Translations under genes and position numbers: made by a program
Shown here: positions 35,135 through 47,462 of the stretch, piece after piece
How positions within the stretch are numbered: position 1 is the stretch's first letter
How the letters are laid out: every line of letters starts with the position of its first letter
The notes under the pieces: generated by a model
Told to the model about the DNA's origin: nothing
The model's database searches: none
Seen by the model: only the letters and a program-made list of their open reading frames with translations
Source of the DNA: Udeniomyces pyricola
Taxonomy: Eukaryota > Basidiomycota > Tremellomycetes > Cystofilobasidiales > Mrakiaceae
NCBI GenBank assembly: GCA_039545295.1
Contig: BCIK01000001.1
Location: forward strand, 372,001 to 436,000
Reading direction: 5' to 3'
Length of the DNA: 64,000 bases

Positions 35135-36295
35135 TCAATCCTGATTGGTTAACGGACCGACGACCGAACCGGGTGATGATGACGACGATGGCACATCAAC
35201 GGTGTTGATGACAAGTGACTCTTGCTCTGCCGATGACAGCACCCTGAGGACGGTATCTCCAGCAGCGATAACTGGGCCAATCGTCGAAGCGGATACTGGT
35301 GCAGAGGACGATGGCGATGATGGCGGCTGATCGTACCGAGTGACGCGAGGAGGAGGGTAAGGTCGATGACGTTCTCGATCATCCCTCATATCTTCGATCC
35401 CACCTCCAAACATCGCACTGAACCATGTACCACACACGAATGTACATAACAGACGAACGAACCCAGGAGTGTGTACACAAGCAGGGAAAGCAAGGAAGGG
35501 AAGGAGGACATGACGGTTAGTTGTTTTGGATTGTCTTTGTTTTGGGAAGCGAGAGGCGACAGGAAACTAAACTCCAGTTCCAGTGTGACCCCGACCAATG
35601 ACATAGAACACAACATAGAACACGAGAGAGAAAGAGTTGACAAGGAGGGAAAGAACGAGAAAAAAAACTTGATGGCCTGCAGAGTGACTCACCCAAGGGC
35701 GACCCAGAGGAACCAACCGACGAGGAACGCCTTGAAGAAGCGCGACCGGGCGTTGGCCCGAGCGACGGCGGGCGACGGAGGCGTGAACGGTTCGGCCCGG
35801 GGCGGGGGGCGGAACGTCGGGAGACCTTGATAAGGACTCGCAGTGTCTGGTGGAATGAGTCGAGTTCCGATGGGACGGAAAGGAGTTTGGGGAAGGATGA
35901 AACGGAGAGGGGTAATTGTCGGTTGCACAGGGATGATGACGTCGAGGAAGGAGATGACGGTGTCGCCGGTCGATGATGCAAGGGCGGTTGAGGTGGGATG
36001 GATGATGATGATGACGGAGCCATGAATGCAGAGGAACGATGAATAAGGAGTTGAGGTGGAGAGGAGCGGGATCGAGTCGTCAGCAAGGTACAAGTGTATC
36101 TAGTCAATCCAAGCAATGGTTTATGTATGCATGTGGGATAGTGAGTGAGTGGGTGGAGGCGAGCTGCAGGGCCGTCGACGCACACGCGGGAGGGGATTCT
36201 CCAACCATAGGGGGTGCATTGTGTTCGCTTGAGGGACCCCCGAGAAGACGAGTATCCTGAGTGGGTGGAGGCACGAGGGCTTGCTTGTTGGTCAT
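35135..36295 (-). CDS. Probable single-pass membrane protein, unknown function
   Basis: I do not recognise a named family. The likely first exon starts at 36295 (MTNKQALVPPPTQDTRLLGG), a Pro-rich N-terminus. A middle exon ends at the GTGAGTC donor near 35692 and encodes PTSTALASSTGDTVISF, ITPLRFILPQTPFRPIG and then a basic patch before a hydrophobic helix, NARSRFFKAFLVGWFLWVALG. The last exon continues AMFGGGIEDMRDDRERHRP and ends in Ser/Val-rich sequence (VVGPLTNQD) at the stop 35137-35135. The exon 1 to exon 2 junction is unresolved: no donor/acceptor pair with good consensus fits perfectly. The single hydrophobic stretch suggests a one-pass membrane anchor. Confidence 0.5.
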
Positions 36296-36318
36296 GATGA
36301 TGATCAAAGGGCGGTGAG

Positions 36319-36349
<31 letters not shown>

Positions 36350-36682
36350 GGATAAATGATATCAAAGTGGGTGATTGATAGCTAGTGGCGGGGGCGCTAC
36401 GATCAATTGCTATCGGACGGGGACGTGGACGAGGACGAAACGAGGAAGGGAAACATGTGCTGTGCCGGCTTAATTCTTTCTTCGTTCGCTGCTCACCGTC
36501 CAGCACCCTCACCCTCCTATGAAATATAATTATCTCATCATACATCATCAACCTATGTTGTTCTAAGCTTTCCTTTTTCTCTCAGTCTTCTCAGGTCTTG
36601 CTTTTGAACGCCAACACACACACACACACAACACTCCCAAGACGTAGGCTCAAGACATTCATGAATAACATCAAGCGAACAC
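36296..36682. repeat. Intergenic with short tandem repeats
   Basis: Upstream of the membrane-protein gene and downstream of RPL8. It holds a GTTGAGA tandem (36321-36349, four copies) and a (CA)n run (36612-36631). No gene is seen. Confidence 0.7.
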
Positions 36683-38192
36683 TTAAAGAGTTCGGGAAAC
36701 GGTCTTGGTGTCCTGTCCGAGGGCCTTAGCTCGCTTGGTGAGCTTGGCGATGGACTTGTTGCCTCGGACTCCTCCTCCCCAGGTCTTTCGGGCCTCCTCG
36801 TACTTGTCGGTGAAGTTGGCCTTGGCGGCCGAGACAAGGGTAGCAAGGGCAGCCGAGTCCTCGGATCGGACGTCCTGGATGGCGAGGACGGACGAGGTCT
36901 TCTTGTGGACGGCCGTACCGAGTCGGGCCTTGTTCTTGACAATGACGTAGGGGACTCCCATCTTCCTGCAGAGAGCGGGAAGGAAGACGACGAGCTATCG
37001 ACGCAGCAAGGAAAAGAAAACATGCAATGTCAGCGAGACAGTTTACGAGAATCAAGGAATACAGGTTTCAACAGCGCAAGGTAGGGTGGATAGGTCCTCA
37101 GTCCCGAAAGATGGTATATTTATGGACATCATAGCCGTGCAAGGCTAGTCATAAATCGTCGAAGATGACGGTTTCGATCATTGGATAAATGGGGGCTATG
37201 CCGGTGCGCTGCAGCCCTGATCGACATGCGCCTGCTCAAGGACTGCGTAGCCTCGACAGAGTAGGAAGACAGAGCAAGGGAAGAGACTGAAAGCTCACCT
37301 CAATGGGGTCGACATCGTCGGCAATGACGACGAGGTTGGCCTTCTTGGCCTCGACAAGGGCGACGACGTGGTTAAGACCGTACTTGACGAAGAGGGGCTT
37401 CTTGTCGTCCTTCTTGTCGGCAGCCTTCTCGGCAACCTTGTTCTCGGCCTCCTTGAGGAGTCGGGCCTTCTTCTCCTGCTTGGACTCAGGCTTGTACTTG
37501 TTGATAAGCTGGAAGAGCTGGGTGGCAGTGTTCTTGTCCAAGGTGTGCTGGAACTGGGCAATGGCAGGGGGGACCTGTGAAGAGAATGGATAAATTTCCA
37601 TGAGCACAATGAGTTCAACAGCACAGAATGACATGCAAAAAGATGAGAAAGTCGACAACATACCTTCAACCTCTGGTTGAGGATGACCTTCTGCCTCTGG
37701 AGTCGAACGTACTCGGGCCACTTGACGAATCGAGTAAGGTCGGTCTTGGGGGGGAGGTCACCTCCTGCACAGAGAAGGCGGAAGCAGAGGATTGGTCAGC
37801 GCGAGAAGGCTAAGCGAGGAGACATGGACAAAGTCGCATATGAAAAGCAAGCGCACCAATGCCGAACGATCGGGTCCTCTTCTCGAAGAGAGGGTTCTTA
37901 GCCTCCTTCTTTCCACCCTTGGAGTCTGAGAAATAAGAAGAAGCAAGGCACACAATCAGCATGAGAGTTCTCAAATGTCAGATGATATCATAGAAAAAAC
38001 TTTGAATATGATAAGCAACTCACAAGGGGCGGGAGCGACCTTCTTTCCTTTGGCGACGGCTTTAGGCTATGGTCATTGAGTTACAGACAGAAGCAAGAGA
38101 AAGTGTAAGCGTCCCAGTCCACACGGAACATGAAAGCGCTTGCCACCGACACTCGCTCCCCCGTTCGCTCTAATACAGACGCTCCTCGCCAT
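36683..38192 (-). CDS. RPL8: 60S ribosomal protein L8 (eL8, L7a family)
   Basis: Large-subunit ribosomal protein of the L7Ae/L30e RNA-binding fold. The first coding exon appears to be 12 nt (38192-38181, M-A-R-S), spliced with a GTCTGT donor to [14 protein letters not shown]. Conserved blocks follow: [103 protein letters not shown] and [18 protein letters not shown]. The C-terminus is [11 protein letters not shown] with the stop at 36685-36683. About six introns split the gene. Identity is certain. The 12-nt initiator exon is inferred because no other ATG reaches the PKAVAKGKK exon in frame. Confidence 0.95.
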
Positions 38193-39508
38193 GGTCCCAG
38201 CGTGACATGCACGAAGGAATGAATGGGTCGTCAGAACGAATGCTGCCTGTCAGGGATCGGAGCCATGCGGTGCTGACGACGTCGGAACGATCAGGAGGGA
38301 TCGAGACAGAAGGAACGATCGAAAACGGAAAGAGGCGACAGGTACGGGACGAGGCAAGGAGACGTGGAGACCAAAAAGGGACTAGGCGGCATTCAAAGAG
38401 TAGGCACGCTCAAGGGAAAGGAGGGCGGACCTCTCCTTCTCAGTAGCGAGTACGGCAAGGGAACTATGAAGGGCAGGGCGTCCGTCGTCATGCACCGAGC
38501 AAAGCTGCGACGAAAGACGGCGAACGGCACGCGCCAGCACGGAAGCCAGACCTAGACTCGACCAAGAGGGAAAAATCGCAAGCCGACCAGACTCTGAGAC
38601 GCACCCCCTCTGTTCTGCACGACCACTAATTCGGCCAAGACACGCTCGACTCAACCTCGACCTGAGCCCACCAACTCTCTCCGAAGACCTAACCGACGAC
38701 TAGACGAATCCTCCGTCATCTCGAGGGCGACCCAGACGCTGACCGACTTGAGGTGGCAAGGGGAAATCTTGTTGGCAAGAGGGCTCCGATGTGGTTCGCA
38801 CGCTGCCTGTTCCTGGTTGAAGAGGGACGGGAAACGGCGCCCTGGCTGTGTCGCAGAGAGAGGAGGGGAGGAGAAGAGGGAGGGAGGGAGAAAAGTGAGG
38901 TGGCGAAGAAGAAGGTCTTTTTTAACGAACCATACTTGAAGATGAGTCGAGGTGGTGAGGGACGAAGGGAGAGGGCACTGTTCGAGCCAAAGCCGACGCA
39001 AAACCTGACCCTTCCCATTTCGCGCCCAGCCAGACAAAGGTCACGTTTCGCCCGCGCCCCTTTCGATTTCGACTGTCACGCAGGCGAAACCACCACATCC
39101 GATCCAGCAGCTGTTTCTGATATACATATACATATATAAATATATATGTCTGTGCGTATACCATCATCCCATCCATACATTGACAGCTATGCATATCCAA
39201 TCGCATCCTCTCTTTCCTCTTGCCTTTCTCTACATCCATGACCTCCTATATACTGACAATGTTTTCTGCGCTCCTCATCGTATTCATGCACGCTCAATGC
39301 TACGCAGATGCAATACTGCCAACATTAATATCATCGCATCCACGCATATATATATATATATGTACATGACATGTACAAACCTAGGCTATACGTCATTGGT
39401 CACATTTCAGTTCATAATCCCAAGCTCAATTTTTGCTGTCATGATTGAGAAGAAGAAATCTAGCCATGTTCGTGAAAGCGTGCTGCATTATGTGCTTCAT
39501 CATTGTCA
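38193..39508. other. RPL8 upstream region / TTC27 3' region
   Basis: No gene is supported. A purine-rich tract lies at 38850-38940 and TA-rich sequence at 39118-39150 and 39346-39361. Several open frames are present but lack domains and introns like those of real genes nearby. Confidence 0.55.
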
Positions 39509-42500
39509 TCAAGCATTCTTCACATCGTCCAACATCTCCTTCAACGAATCCCACTCTGGCTCGTCCTCGAACGCATCCTTCGTGCGACCTAACGAAAGAA
39601 AAATTCACCAGCGTCGTCAGCAATCTAACCCTCCAGCTGGAACCCATGTGGAAATATAAAAGTATATAGATATGGATATGAACAAAAGAACAGCGATGGA
39701 ACTCACCCATAAAGGATCGAACGATACTCCTCGCCTGGAACTTCCAGTCCTTCCACGTGCTCTTCTCGCCAGCCTCGAGCGTCTTTTCTTCCTCGTCGAC
39801 CGCCTTGGGTCCAAGCGCAATGAGAGTGTCGACGACATCCCTCGTCTCTTCAACAGCTTCCCTCCATCGGTCCTTCTTCCTCTCAACGAGTTCGTCGTTG
39901 ACGACGCTCGCCCGATACGCCTTGACGTTGGCGTCAAGGGCGTCGGCGAATCGACCCTCCCAAAGAAGCAGTCGCGCCTGGGACTTGTAAATCCTCGACG
40001 AATCAGACAATCGGGGGAGGATGACCTGGTTGAACAGCCTCGTGAGTGGATGATGAAGTCCGATACCAGCGTTGGGAGAATGCGCCTCGTCCTTGGCGGC
40101 TTCCGAGCCAGGGGGCGGTCGGTTCGTAACGGCGCCGACGAGTCGATCAAGAACCTCCATGTCAATGCAATCTTCACCGTCCTTGGAGGCTCGCATCTCC
40201 ACTACCCGAGTCAACGCACGGCATGCCTCAGAGTTCTCGCCAAGATCGATGCAGACGAGAAGGTAATTGGACCACATTCGCCAATTCTCGTGGCCGTATT
40301 TGAGACCAATCTTGAGCGCTCGGTGAGCGAGAATCTTGTTTGCGTGCGGGATTCGGGGCGCTTCAGTGAGAGCAGGAGGAGCCTAAGGTAACAAAACAGG
40401 GTCAAGGACGTCAGCAATGAGGGATCGTCAGAACAGGCCGTCACGTGATAGATCGTACACACCTCCTCTTCTTTGGTGTCGGTGTGGGTCTCCTCCTCCT
40501 CCACATCGAGGCCGTCGTCTTCAATGGCACCAGCAGCTTCCTTCTTGAGTCCGTCCTATATGTAAAATAAAAAAGCATACAAAATGCACCAATATACAGG
40601 GGTCATATGAACATCTAGTTCCTGACCTTGCCGTCAAACTGACACGCAACAACAAGCATGCTCACTAGTCCACCAACGTCTCCCATACGAAGATAGCAGC
40701 TTGCGAGGTTGGCCCAGCCCTCAGCGTCGTCTTCCTCGATGGCGACGACTCGTCTGAAGCATCGAACGGCGTCCTTCCACTCCTCGCGCTTGACGTAGGC
40801 ACAGCCGAGAATGAACCAGGAGCGAGAGAAGAGCGGATTGATGGCGAGAGCGGCCTCGAAAAAGGGAATCGATTCGGCAAATTGAGAAGTCGCAAAGAGG
40901 GTTCCCGCAATCGATCGAGCCGCTCGGGAGGAGGTCTTGTTGGACTCTGTACAAAGAAGGGAAAGAGTTTGAACGTTGAAGTAAGCTTGTGGGGTTTGGT
41001 CTTGCTCAGAGAAGTCAACATGACGCAAGAACGCATCGAACATACCTTCCCAAGCCTGAGTGTAGAGCTCGAGCTTTCTGTCCTGCAACAGGTCACCGAG
41101 CATGCAGAGCAGGTTCGACTTTCGGGCGACCGACATTCTTGTACGGTGTCGCTCTGAAGGAGCAGCGGGACCGGTTCGAGCGAGGGTGATGACACGTGCC
41201 TCTTCGACAAGCTTGCCGTCGAGAAGCGAGTTGACAATACCGAGAGCTTTTTCGGGTTGTTCGAGTTGCTGCAGAGAGGGAAAGGCGGAAGGGGAAGGGG
41301 GGGGGGGATCAGGGGGACAAGAAGAAGAAGGAAGTTGCCAACGTATCAGCTGCTTGAATCCAAGTAGATATTCTGAAGCGAGTAAATTACTCGTCACAGA
41401 CAAAGAAGCCGATGACTCACTTGGTAGCATGAGACGACCTGATTCCACATCTCGAGCCTCTCGTATATTTCGAGAGCGCTTCTCAGGACACCGATGCTAA
41501 CAAGACGCTCGGCAAGCTCCTTCTCAAGGTCCCACTTGCTTGGGACGACCAAGCTCCAAAAGAAGCGAAGTCGCTCCTGGGCATTGGCGATGCCCTTGGC
41601 GTTGCTGTCTTCGTTGAGCGGAATTTGATCGACGAGCGCCTGGAGCTGAAGGACGGATCGCTCGACAGTTCGCGTTCGATTCGCCTCGCCACGCGATCGA
41701 AGAAGGAGAGCGGTCGTGTGAATCGACCAGTTTTGAGGTGAGGAGAGGACGAGAGCCGTGAAAGGGGTCGTCTGGGAGGTCGAGATGACCGAGGTTGGAA
41801 GGTTGGCTTGAATGAGGGGGAAAGAAAGGAGGTGAGTCTGATCGAGCGGATGAAGGGGAGGATGGTTTGCCGGATCGATGGTCTGGAGCAGAGAGGTAGC
41901 CGGAGTAGTCGGGTGAGGGGTACCAGATGAAGTGTAAAGAGTCTGCTCAAGCAATGTGTCGTCGTTGAGGGCCAACGTCTCGGGGACCTGGGCGGTGGAC
42001 GGAGCTGCGGCGGCGATCTCGCTGCTGCTGGACTTCTCTTCACTACCTCCTTCGATGCCGACCTCTTCGGAAGACGTGGCCGGAACCCAACCTTCTCGCT
42101 CACGGCCTCGGGCGACGACAACGAGCTGGCCAATGTCATTCTGCTGGAATTTGGTCCTCCTGCCCATGGCTCCCGTAAGCTCCCACTCTAGCTCCGATTC
42201 GTTCTTGGCCGCTTTGATGAACCAAGCACTAGCCTCCTTGTCCGATCCGAGGAGAAGATGATAGCTGAGACCAATCTCAAGGGAGAGCTTGGCTCGAAGA
42301 TCTCGCTGGCTCGCGTCGTTTGGGAGCAGGCGCGACGAGGAAAGAAGCTCGATGGCCGCTGGCAGGGCCGACTCCGGAAGGGGTAGTGGCGCAGTGAGGA
42401 TGAGAACTTGGTGATGAGCTCGGATCGCTCGGAGCGTCCACCAGGGGACAGACTCGAGGTTTTTAAACGAGGCAAGCGAGCGGAAGAGGATGAGAGCAAG

Positions 42501-43001
42501 TCGAAGGAAAGTCGGGTTCTGGGCGAGGTGATACGCGGGCTCGCCGAGGTAGGAGAGGGCCGAGTTGGACGAGTTGTCAAGGTCAAGCGCAGTAACTTCC
42601 GAGCCAAATGACTGAGTGGATGAAGAGAAGAGGTCAAGCGAGGTGAGGGGGATGCTGGGACCGGTCCAGTTGAGCTGAACGAACGACTGGAGAAGGGCAA
42701 TGGCGACCGAGAGCACGGCGAGCTCCCATTCCGTTTGGTTGAGTTGGCTCTCGGCTGGAACTGCGGACGGGACAGCAAGCCGACTCTCTAAATCGAATTG
42801 GGCATCGTCCGAGTCATCTGACGCGGGCTGAAGGGTAAGAACAGTGCGAGCAAGGGGCGAGGAGAGGACGTCGAGATAGCGGGCTTGGGCGGCGTGATCG
42901 GCGAGGGTGTAGGCCGTGGACTCGGTGTTGTAGGTGATGGATTGAGAAGAGAGAAGGGATCGCTCTGCTTGGATCAAGAGAGATGAAGGATCGGCAGTCA
43001 T
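39509..43001 (-). CDS. TTC27: TPR protein of the TTC27/Emw1 family
   Basis: Yeast Emw1 is an essential TPR protein needed for cell-wall integrity; human TTC27 is the counterpart. The start at 43001 gives MTADPSSLLIQAERSLLSSQ. The N-terminal helical region contains ELAVLSVAIALLQSFVQLNW, WWTLRAIRAHHQ and GLSYHLLLGSDKEASAWFIK. TPR repeats lie towards the C-terminus, e.g. FFEAALAINPLFSRSWFILG, CAYVKREEWKDAVRCFRR and EGWANLASCYLRMGD, then NYLLVCIDLGENSEACRALT. The final exon (RTKDAFEDEPEWDSLKEML, ending DDVKNA) stops at 39511-39509. The frame stays open upstream of 43001, so a longer N-terminus cannot be excluded, but the Met chosen agrees with the family start. It is divergent from the acidic-protein gene. 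Confidence 0.88.
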
Positions 43002-43362
43002 GGTGTTGACGGAGCCGATGGATGAAGGTAAAGGTGGTCGTTGGGGGGGTGGGAGGGGAGCAAAGGGAGCAGGGGCAGGAAGTCCAAAGACAAAAGACTG
43101 ATGGAACCTGGAGCTTGGAGGATGGAAACTCGTGAATAATCGATAATCTTGGTCAGCGCCTTCGGCCTCACGCGACTCGCCTGGTTCCTCACAAAGCTGT
43201 GCTTTCGTGCCATTGCTGTACATGATCATCCAGACAGATCCAGCTTCCATCGACGTCCAGCCTTGCTTGCTATCACTCCTTACCACAGTATCACCCTCAT
43301 CTCATCCACACGTTTTCTTTCCCTCACACTTCCCCGAACGTCATTCGACCCAACCATCGACA
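43002..43362. promoter_or_regulatory. Divergent promoter, TTC27 (-) and acidic protein (+)
   Basis: A 361-base shared upstream region. I see no specific motif that I can name. Confidence 0.5.
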
Positions 43363-43938
43363 ATGCCTCCACCATCAGCGACTGCTAGCGATGATGACGC
43401 GTTTGACCTCTCCCTCGTCGCCCAGTCAATGAGCTACATGTCCCAACCTCCCCCTCTCCACGACCCCTCGTCCGCCTCATCACCACCTTCGTCCACTCCC
43501 TCTCTGACATCCTCCTCCGACTCCAACTCTTCCGATCCCCTGGCCAACATCGATCTCTCCTCCCTAACCCCCCAGGATCTCGCCCTTCTTCAACCTCTGC
43601 TCAACCTCCTTCAAGCGGATGAGGCCGAACCTGAGACCGACGCCGAGACGGCAGAGGTCGAGAGGAGACTCAACGAGGCCAGTGCCGTGGCAGATGGGCT
43701 TGAGAACATGCTAGATGGCCTACTCTCGAGACTGGGAGGTATGATCACCGACGTTGGCGGTCTTGAAGAGGCGTTTGAGGACGAGGAGGAAGACGAATTA
43801 GAAGAAGAGGGCGATGGCGTCGACGATGAGGATGGTCAAGTCAAGTCTGGGACGGATTCCTCTGAACCGCACGTCGACTCAACCGGGAGCGCGGAAGAAA
43901 AGGGAATATCGCATGGGATATCGGAAGGCAACGAGTAA
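43363..43938 (+). CDS. Small acidic hypothetical protein
   Basis: Intronless reading frame of 191 residues with no family I recognise. It starts MPPPSATASDDDAFDLSLVA, has a Ser/Pro-rich segment, a helical LTPQDLALLQPLLNLLQADE block, a second helix (VADGLENMLDGLLSRLGGMI), and a strongly acidic tail (EDEEEDELEEEGDGVDDEDG). The two amphipathic Leu-rich helices suggest a small protein-binding module. It shares an upstream region with the TTC27 gene. The composition and codon use match neighbouring genes, which supports it being real. Confidence 0.65.
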   Translation: MPPPSATASDDDAFDLSLVAQSMSYMSQPPPLHDPSSASSPPSSTPSLTSSSDSNSSDPLANIDLSSLTPQDLALLQPLLNLLQADEAEPETDAETAEVERRLNEASAVADGLENMLDGLLSRLGGMITDVGGLEEAFEDEEEDELEEEGDGVDDEDGQVKSGTDSSEPHVDSTGSAEEKGISHGISEGNE

Positions 43939-44802
43939 TCAGGCGGAGTCATGCTACCGGTCCAGCGAGAAATAAATAGAACGGGGTTGAGCCAGATGGC
44001 CCAAAGAAATCGCACCCATGCATCATTGAACGACAAGCCTGTGAGTCGATGGGTGTCTTGACATCTGTGATGCGTCGGGCCATACGACTACTGATTTGCG
44101 ATTGACACGATGAATTGATTGTGCTCAACTCCAGATATCTATCTGATGGTGATGAGTGCCATTTGCACTTGGAGGGAGGGCGTGTATATTCAAGGGGCAT
44201 GGATCGATCGATTGATGGATATATCATGACTTGATTTGCCGATCGATAGATGTGTGTAGATTATAGACCTGGACGGACTGCATGCATAGATATGATTCCG
44301 TTGGATTAGCTGGGGGCGATGTTCTCGACATGACCGCATAGTTACTTGAAAGAGGGGCCGGGTACACGTCAACTATACATCGTAAGTAATTACTATCGTA
44401 AGTAATCAGTACCGTGGTTGTGATGATGATGAGCATCGAGTCATTCCCCCGGCCTGGAGTAACCCAGGCTAAACCCGACAGCCACCCTGACACGTTCTCC
44501 GCCTCATAACCCCAACCCCCCCCCCCCTTCCCCCCCCCCTCCCTGCACTTTTCTTGGGCCACCAACATCTCATTCTGACCAACCACGTATACCTCAGTCA
44601 TCCTACTAGATAGTATACTTCCCTCCCGTCCCGGCCTCCAACAGCGGCATGATCCTGCGCATACACTGATCCAGCCAAACAGACACAGGTCGGTTTCTCA
44701 CCTCGATCGACTTGCCGCCACCTTTCTGTCGTGTGTGCACTGACATCTTGCCTATAGACTCAATACAACGCCAGCAAGCACGACTACTCTCCCTCTCCAT
44801 TC
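43939..44802. other. Intergenic
   Basis: No gene is seen. Poly-C runs occur at 44517-44526 and 44531-44539, and GATCGATCGATTGATGG-like sequence lies near 44203-44219. Confidence 0.55.
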
Positions 44803-47088
44803 ATGTTCGGCGAAGAGCCCTCCGAATCGCCCAAAGCTCCTTCTCCCTGGTCAACGACCACCTCGACAACGCCCCGAGCCGTCGCCCAATCTAACCTCGC
44901 CTTCTCCCTCACTCAGACAGATTCTCTCCTCGCCAACTTATCCCTTTCCACATCACATTCGTCCTCGCCATCGACTCATCCGACCGCTTCTGACTCGTCC
45001 GATCCAGCCGAAGGTGAAGTCGAGTTTGGCTTTCTCGATGAGCTCGGCCACCTCGGCTCGTCTTCCGGCTTCAGCTCGGGACCTGACGGTGCAAGGGGCA
45101 GCAGTGTGGAAATATATGCCGGAGGAGGACTTAAGAGGATAGCCGGAGAGGTCGATGCTCATGGCTTCATTGAGTACAAGGTTCGTCAGATCTCAGCGGT
45201 CGAAGGAAGCATTGCGCGGTGGAGGACTTGAACTTGGACAGGTAACCGGGACTGATGACGACACCGTCCCACTCCACCCTCTTTGCCAGCTGCAACTCTT
45301 GGCTCCCACCCAGAATCGATTCAATCGACTCGTGACTCAACTCAAGTGGAGGTTACTTGAAGGAGGCGGAGAGGGTGAGTAATTCTTTGGATACTCATCT
45401 GTTCGACGCTTCGCTCGCAAGCACTGACCCATCATCTGAACTTGTCTCTATCGACTTTCTTAGCCATTTATGAAATTGGAGTATTGGGTTGGTTTTCACC
45501 AGAATAAAGACGATCCGAGTCTTTCGCAAGCATCTAAATGCTGACGACGGACACTTTGCTTCTTTCAACTGTCATGGTAGATGATGGTACCCTCGTCGGC
45601 CTCTGCAGACGCGAACTTCTCGACTCACTACGAACTCTCGAGCGGATGGCAGACGAGCTGGGCGCGACGGTCATTGTCCTGAAAGAGATCCGTCTCGAGC
45701 CTGTCGGAGAGGATACGGGCAAGCGGGGCAAGTGGGAGAGGTGGAAGGCTCAAGTCTCGGATCTCAAGGAGAAAGAGAAGCTTCAGCAGCAGCAGCAGCA
45801 GCAGCAACAGCAATATCCGCATTCTCATTTGTCTCAGTCCACAGTACCCAAGGCCGGAAATTTTGTGGCGAGAAAAGCTACGCGCTCGGCCTTGATCAAC
45901 CGACGAGCTGGGCCAAGTTCAAATCCAGTCGTCCCACCTGCTCATTCGTCCTCCTCTACCAGCAACGGCTCGACCTCCCACTCTCGTCACAGTCATCATC
46001 CCTTTACTCATCTCGCTCCGACCAAGCCAAACGACATCCGAAACGCTTATGAATCCTCCCTTACGTCGTGCCCTGACACGATTGCTGCTCCTATCACGAC
46101 TGAATCGCTCGCCCTCTCGCTTCCTCGCTTCGCCGACCGGTCGCTTCGAAAGAAGAAGCCGGCCGATCTTCTCGACTGTGATAAACTCGATCGGCATCGG
46201 TTATCAAATCATCATCAACCTACCTCAAGAAAGTGGAGGCATCACCGCGCACACCCGACCGTCGCCTCCCACCCCCACGGAGGAGACGATGCCGACGAGG
46301 AGGACGACCTTGGCATCTTCTCTGTCTTTGAGTTGGAGTTAGGTCCCATTGCGCTGGAGCCGAATTTGGCCGATAGCTCGACGTCAGGTTCCCATCGCTT
46401 ACATCCTCCATCTCAGCAGCCTGCATTCTCTAACCGATTCAACGCCGTATCGGCGAAAAAGGCAAAGGAGGACGAGAGGGCTGCCAAGCGGCGACGGAAG
46501 AAACAGCTTCAGTTCGAGCGGGAGCGTGAGGTTCAGGCCGTCGCCAATGGTGATGAAAGGGCGCTGGGACTTGCGCCCAGGGCTGGGAAAGAGGAGGAGC
46601 AGGAGGAGGAAGAGGAAGAGGGCTGGATTGGCCAGAGCCTCGATGCATGGGATGACTCGCCTGGGACGATTGTTGATCCTGCGACGCCAGTCCCTCCAAC
46701 CGCCTGTCATCTCCCTAGTTCCCTTCCCGACATCGAGGCTAGCCAGGCTGAGCTAGACGACTCATCGGTTAGGAGAGAGCCATCGCACTGCTCTGACTCG
46801 TCCCCCTCATGTCTGTCTACGACGTCGCCTACAAAGACACCGTCACCCATCCTTTCCCCTCTGTACCGACCGCCGACGTCACTGTTGAGTACGACGCCTC
46901 GAGCGGCGTTCCCTCCTGAGCAATTGCCTTTGATTCCTTTGATTGACGACGACGATCTCAAGGAGGACGACGATGGGACGGAGCGGATCTGTGTGGAAGC
47001 GTTGGTGGTGCGAAAGGAGATGGCGGGTCACATCGATTTTGACGACCTCGGGCGGTGGATGAACGGGGAGGGGTTGTTAGCTACATAA
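44803..47088 (+). CDS. GTPBP1/2-like N-module protein without a visible GTPase domain
   Basis: Exons join to give EYKLQLLAPTQNRFNRLVTQ, LKWRLLEGGGEAIYEIGVLD, DGTLVGLCRRELLDSLRTLE and RMADELGATVIVLKEIRLEP, which resembles the N-terminal module of GTPBP1 and GTPBP2. An 11-Gln run with His follows (45784-45815). In GTPBP1/2 a translational-type G domain comes next, but here I find no P-loop (GxxxxGKS/T) or DxxG motif. Instead there is a long Ser/Pro, His and acidic region (KAKEDERAAKRRRKKQLQFE; EEEQEEEEEEGW) ending MNGEGLLAT at 47088. The first exon starts at 44803 (MFGEEPSESPKAPSPW). Introns: 45181-45290, about 45377-45464, and 45490-45580. A function in mRNA or ribosome quality control would be by analogy only. 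Confidence 0.75.
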
Positions 47089-47462
47089 CAGTGTACTTGG
47101 TATACGTAATATTAGTACTGAAGCTGGCATATGAAATCGTCCTGTTGTGTTATGTGGTTGGGGTTGGATTTGTTGTTTTAGTTGTGGATTGTAGTGTGTA
47201 TGATGATGTCGTTGTTGATGACAATGAGGAAGCGGTTGTAGAGGTATATATATATATATATATACAGTTGACCGAGTAATACTGGTGAGTTATGAGATGA
47301 GGGCAATTAAATATATATAAAAAGCCAAACAACAATTCCAACGGGTGAGCGGAATGGACGGTTCAACTTGCACGCTTGCTGGCTCACATCGTTCCTATCG
47401 TCCACCACCAAGCTCTCGTTCCCCATCACCCCCCCCCTCCTCGCCCCCTCGCCTCTCTCACC
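47089..47462. repeat. Intergenic with (TA)n microsatellite
   Basis: A TA run lies at 47245-47264. The right end is C-rich and leads into the QCR8 start. No gene is seen. Confidence 0.75.

Noticed and set aside
35517..36551. 344-codon open frame on the minus strand
   Set aside because: Ser/Pro-rich alternative frame that overlaps the membrane-protein exons. The other frame has the hydrophobic anchor and a clean GTGAGT donor.
38651..39037. 128-codon open frame upstream of RPL8
   Set aside because: Low-complexity translation of purine/pyrimidine-rich promoter sequence.
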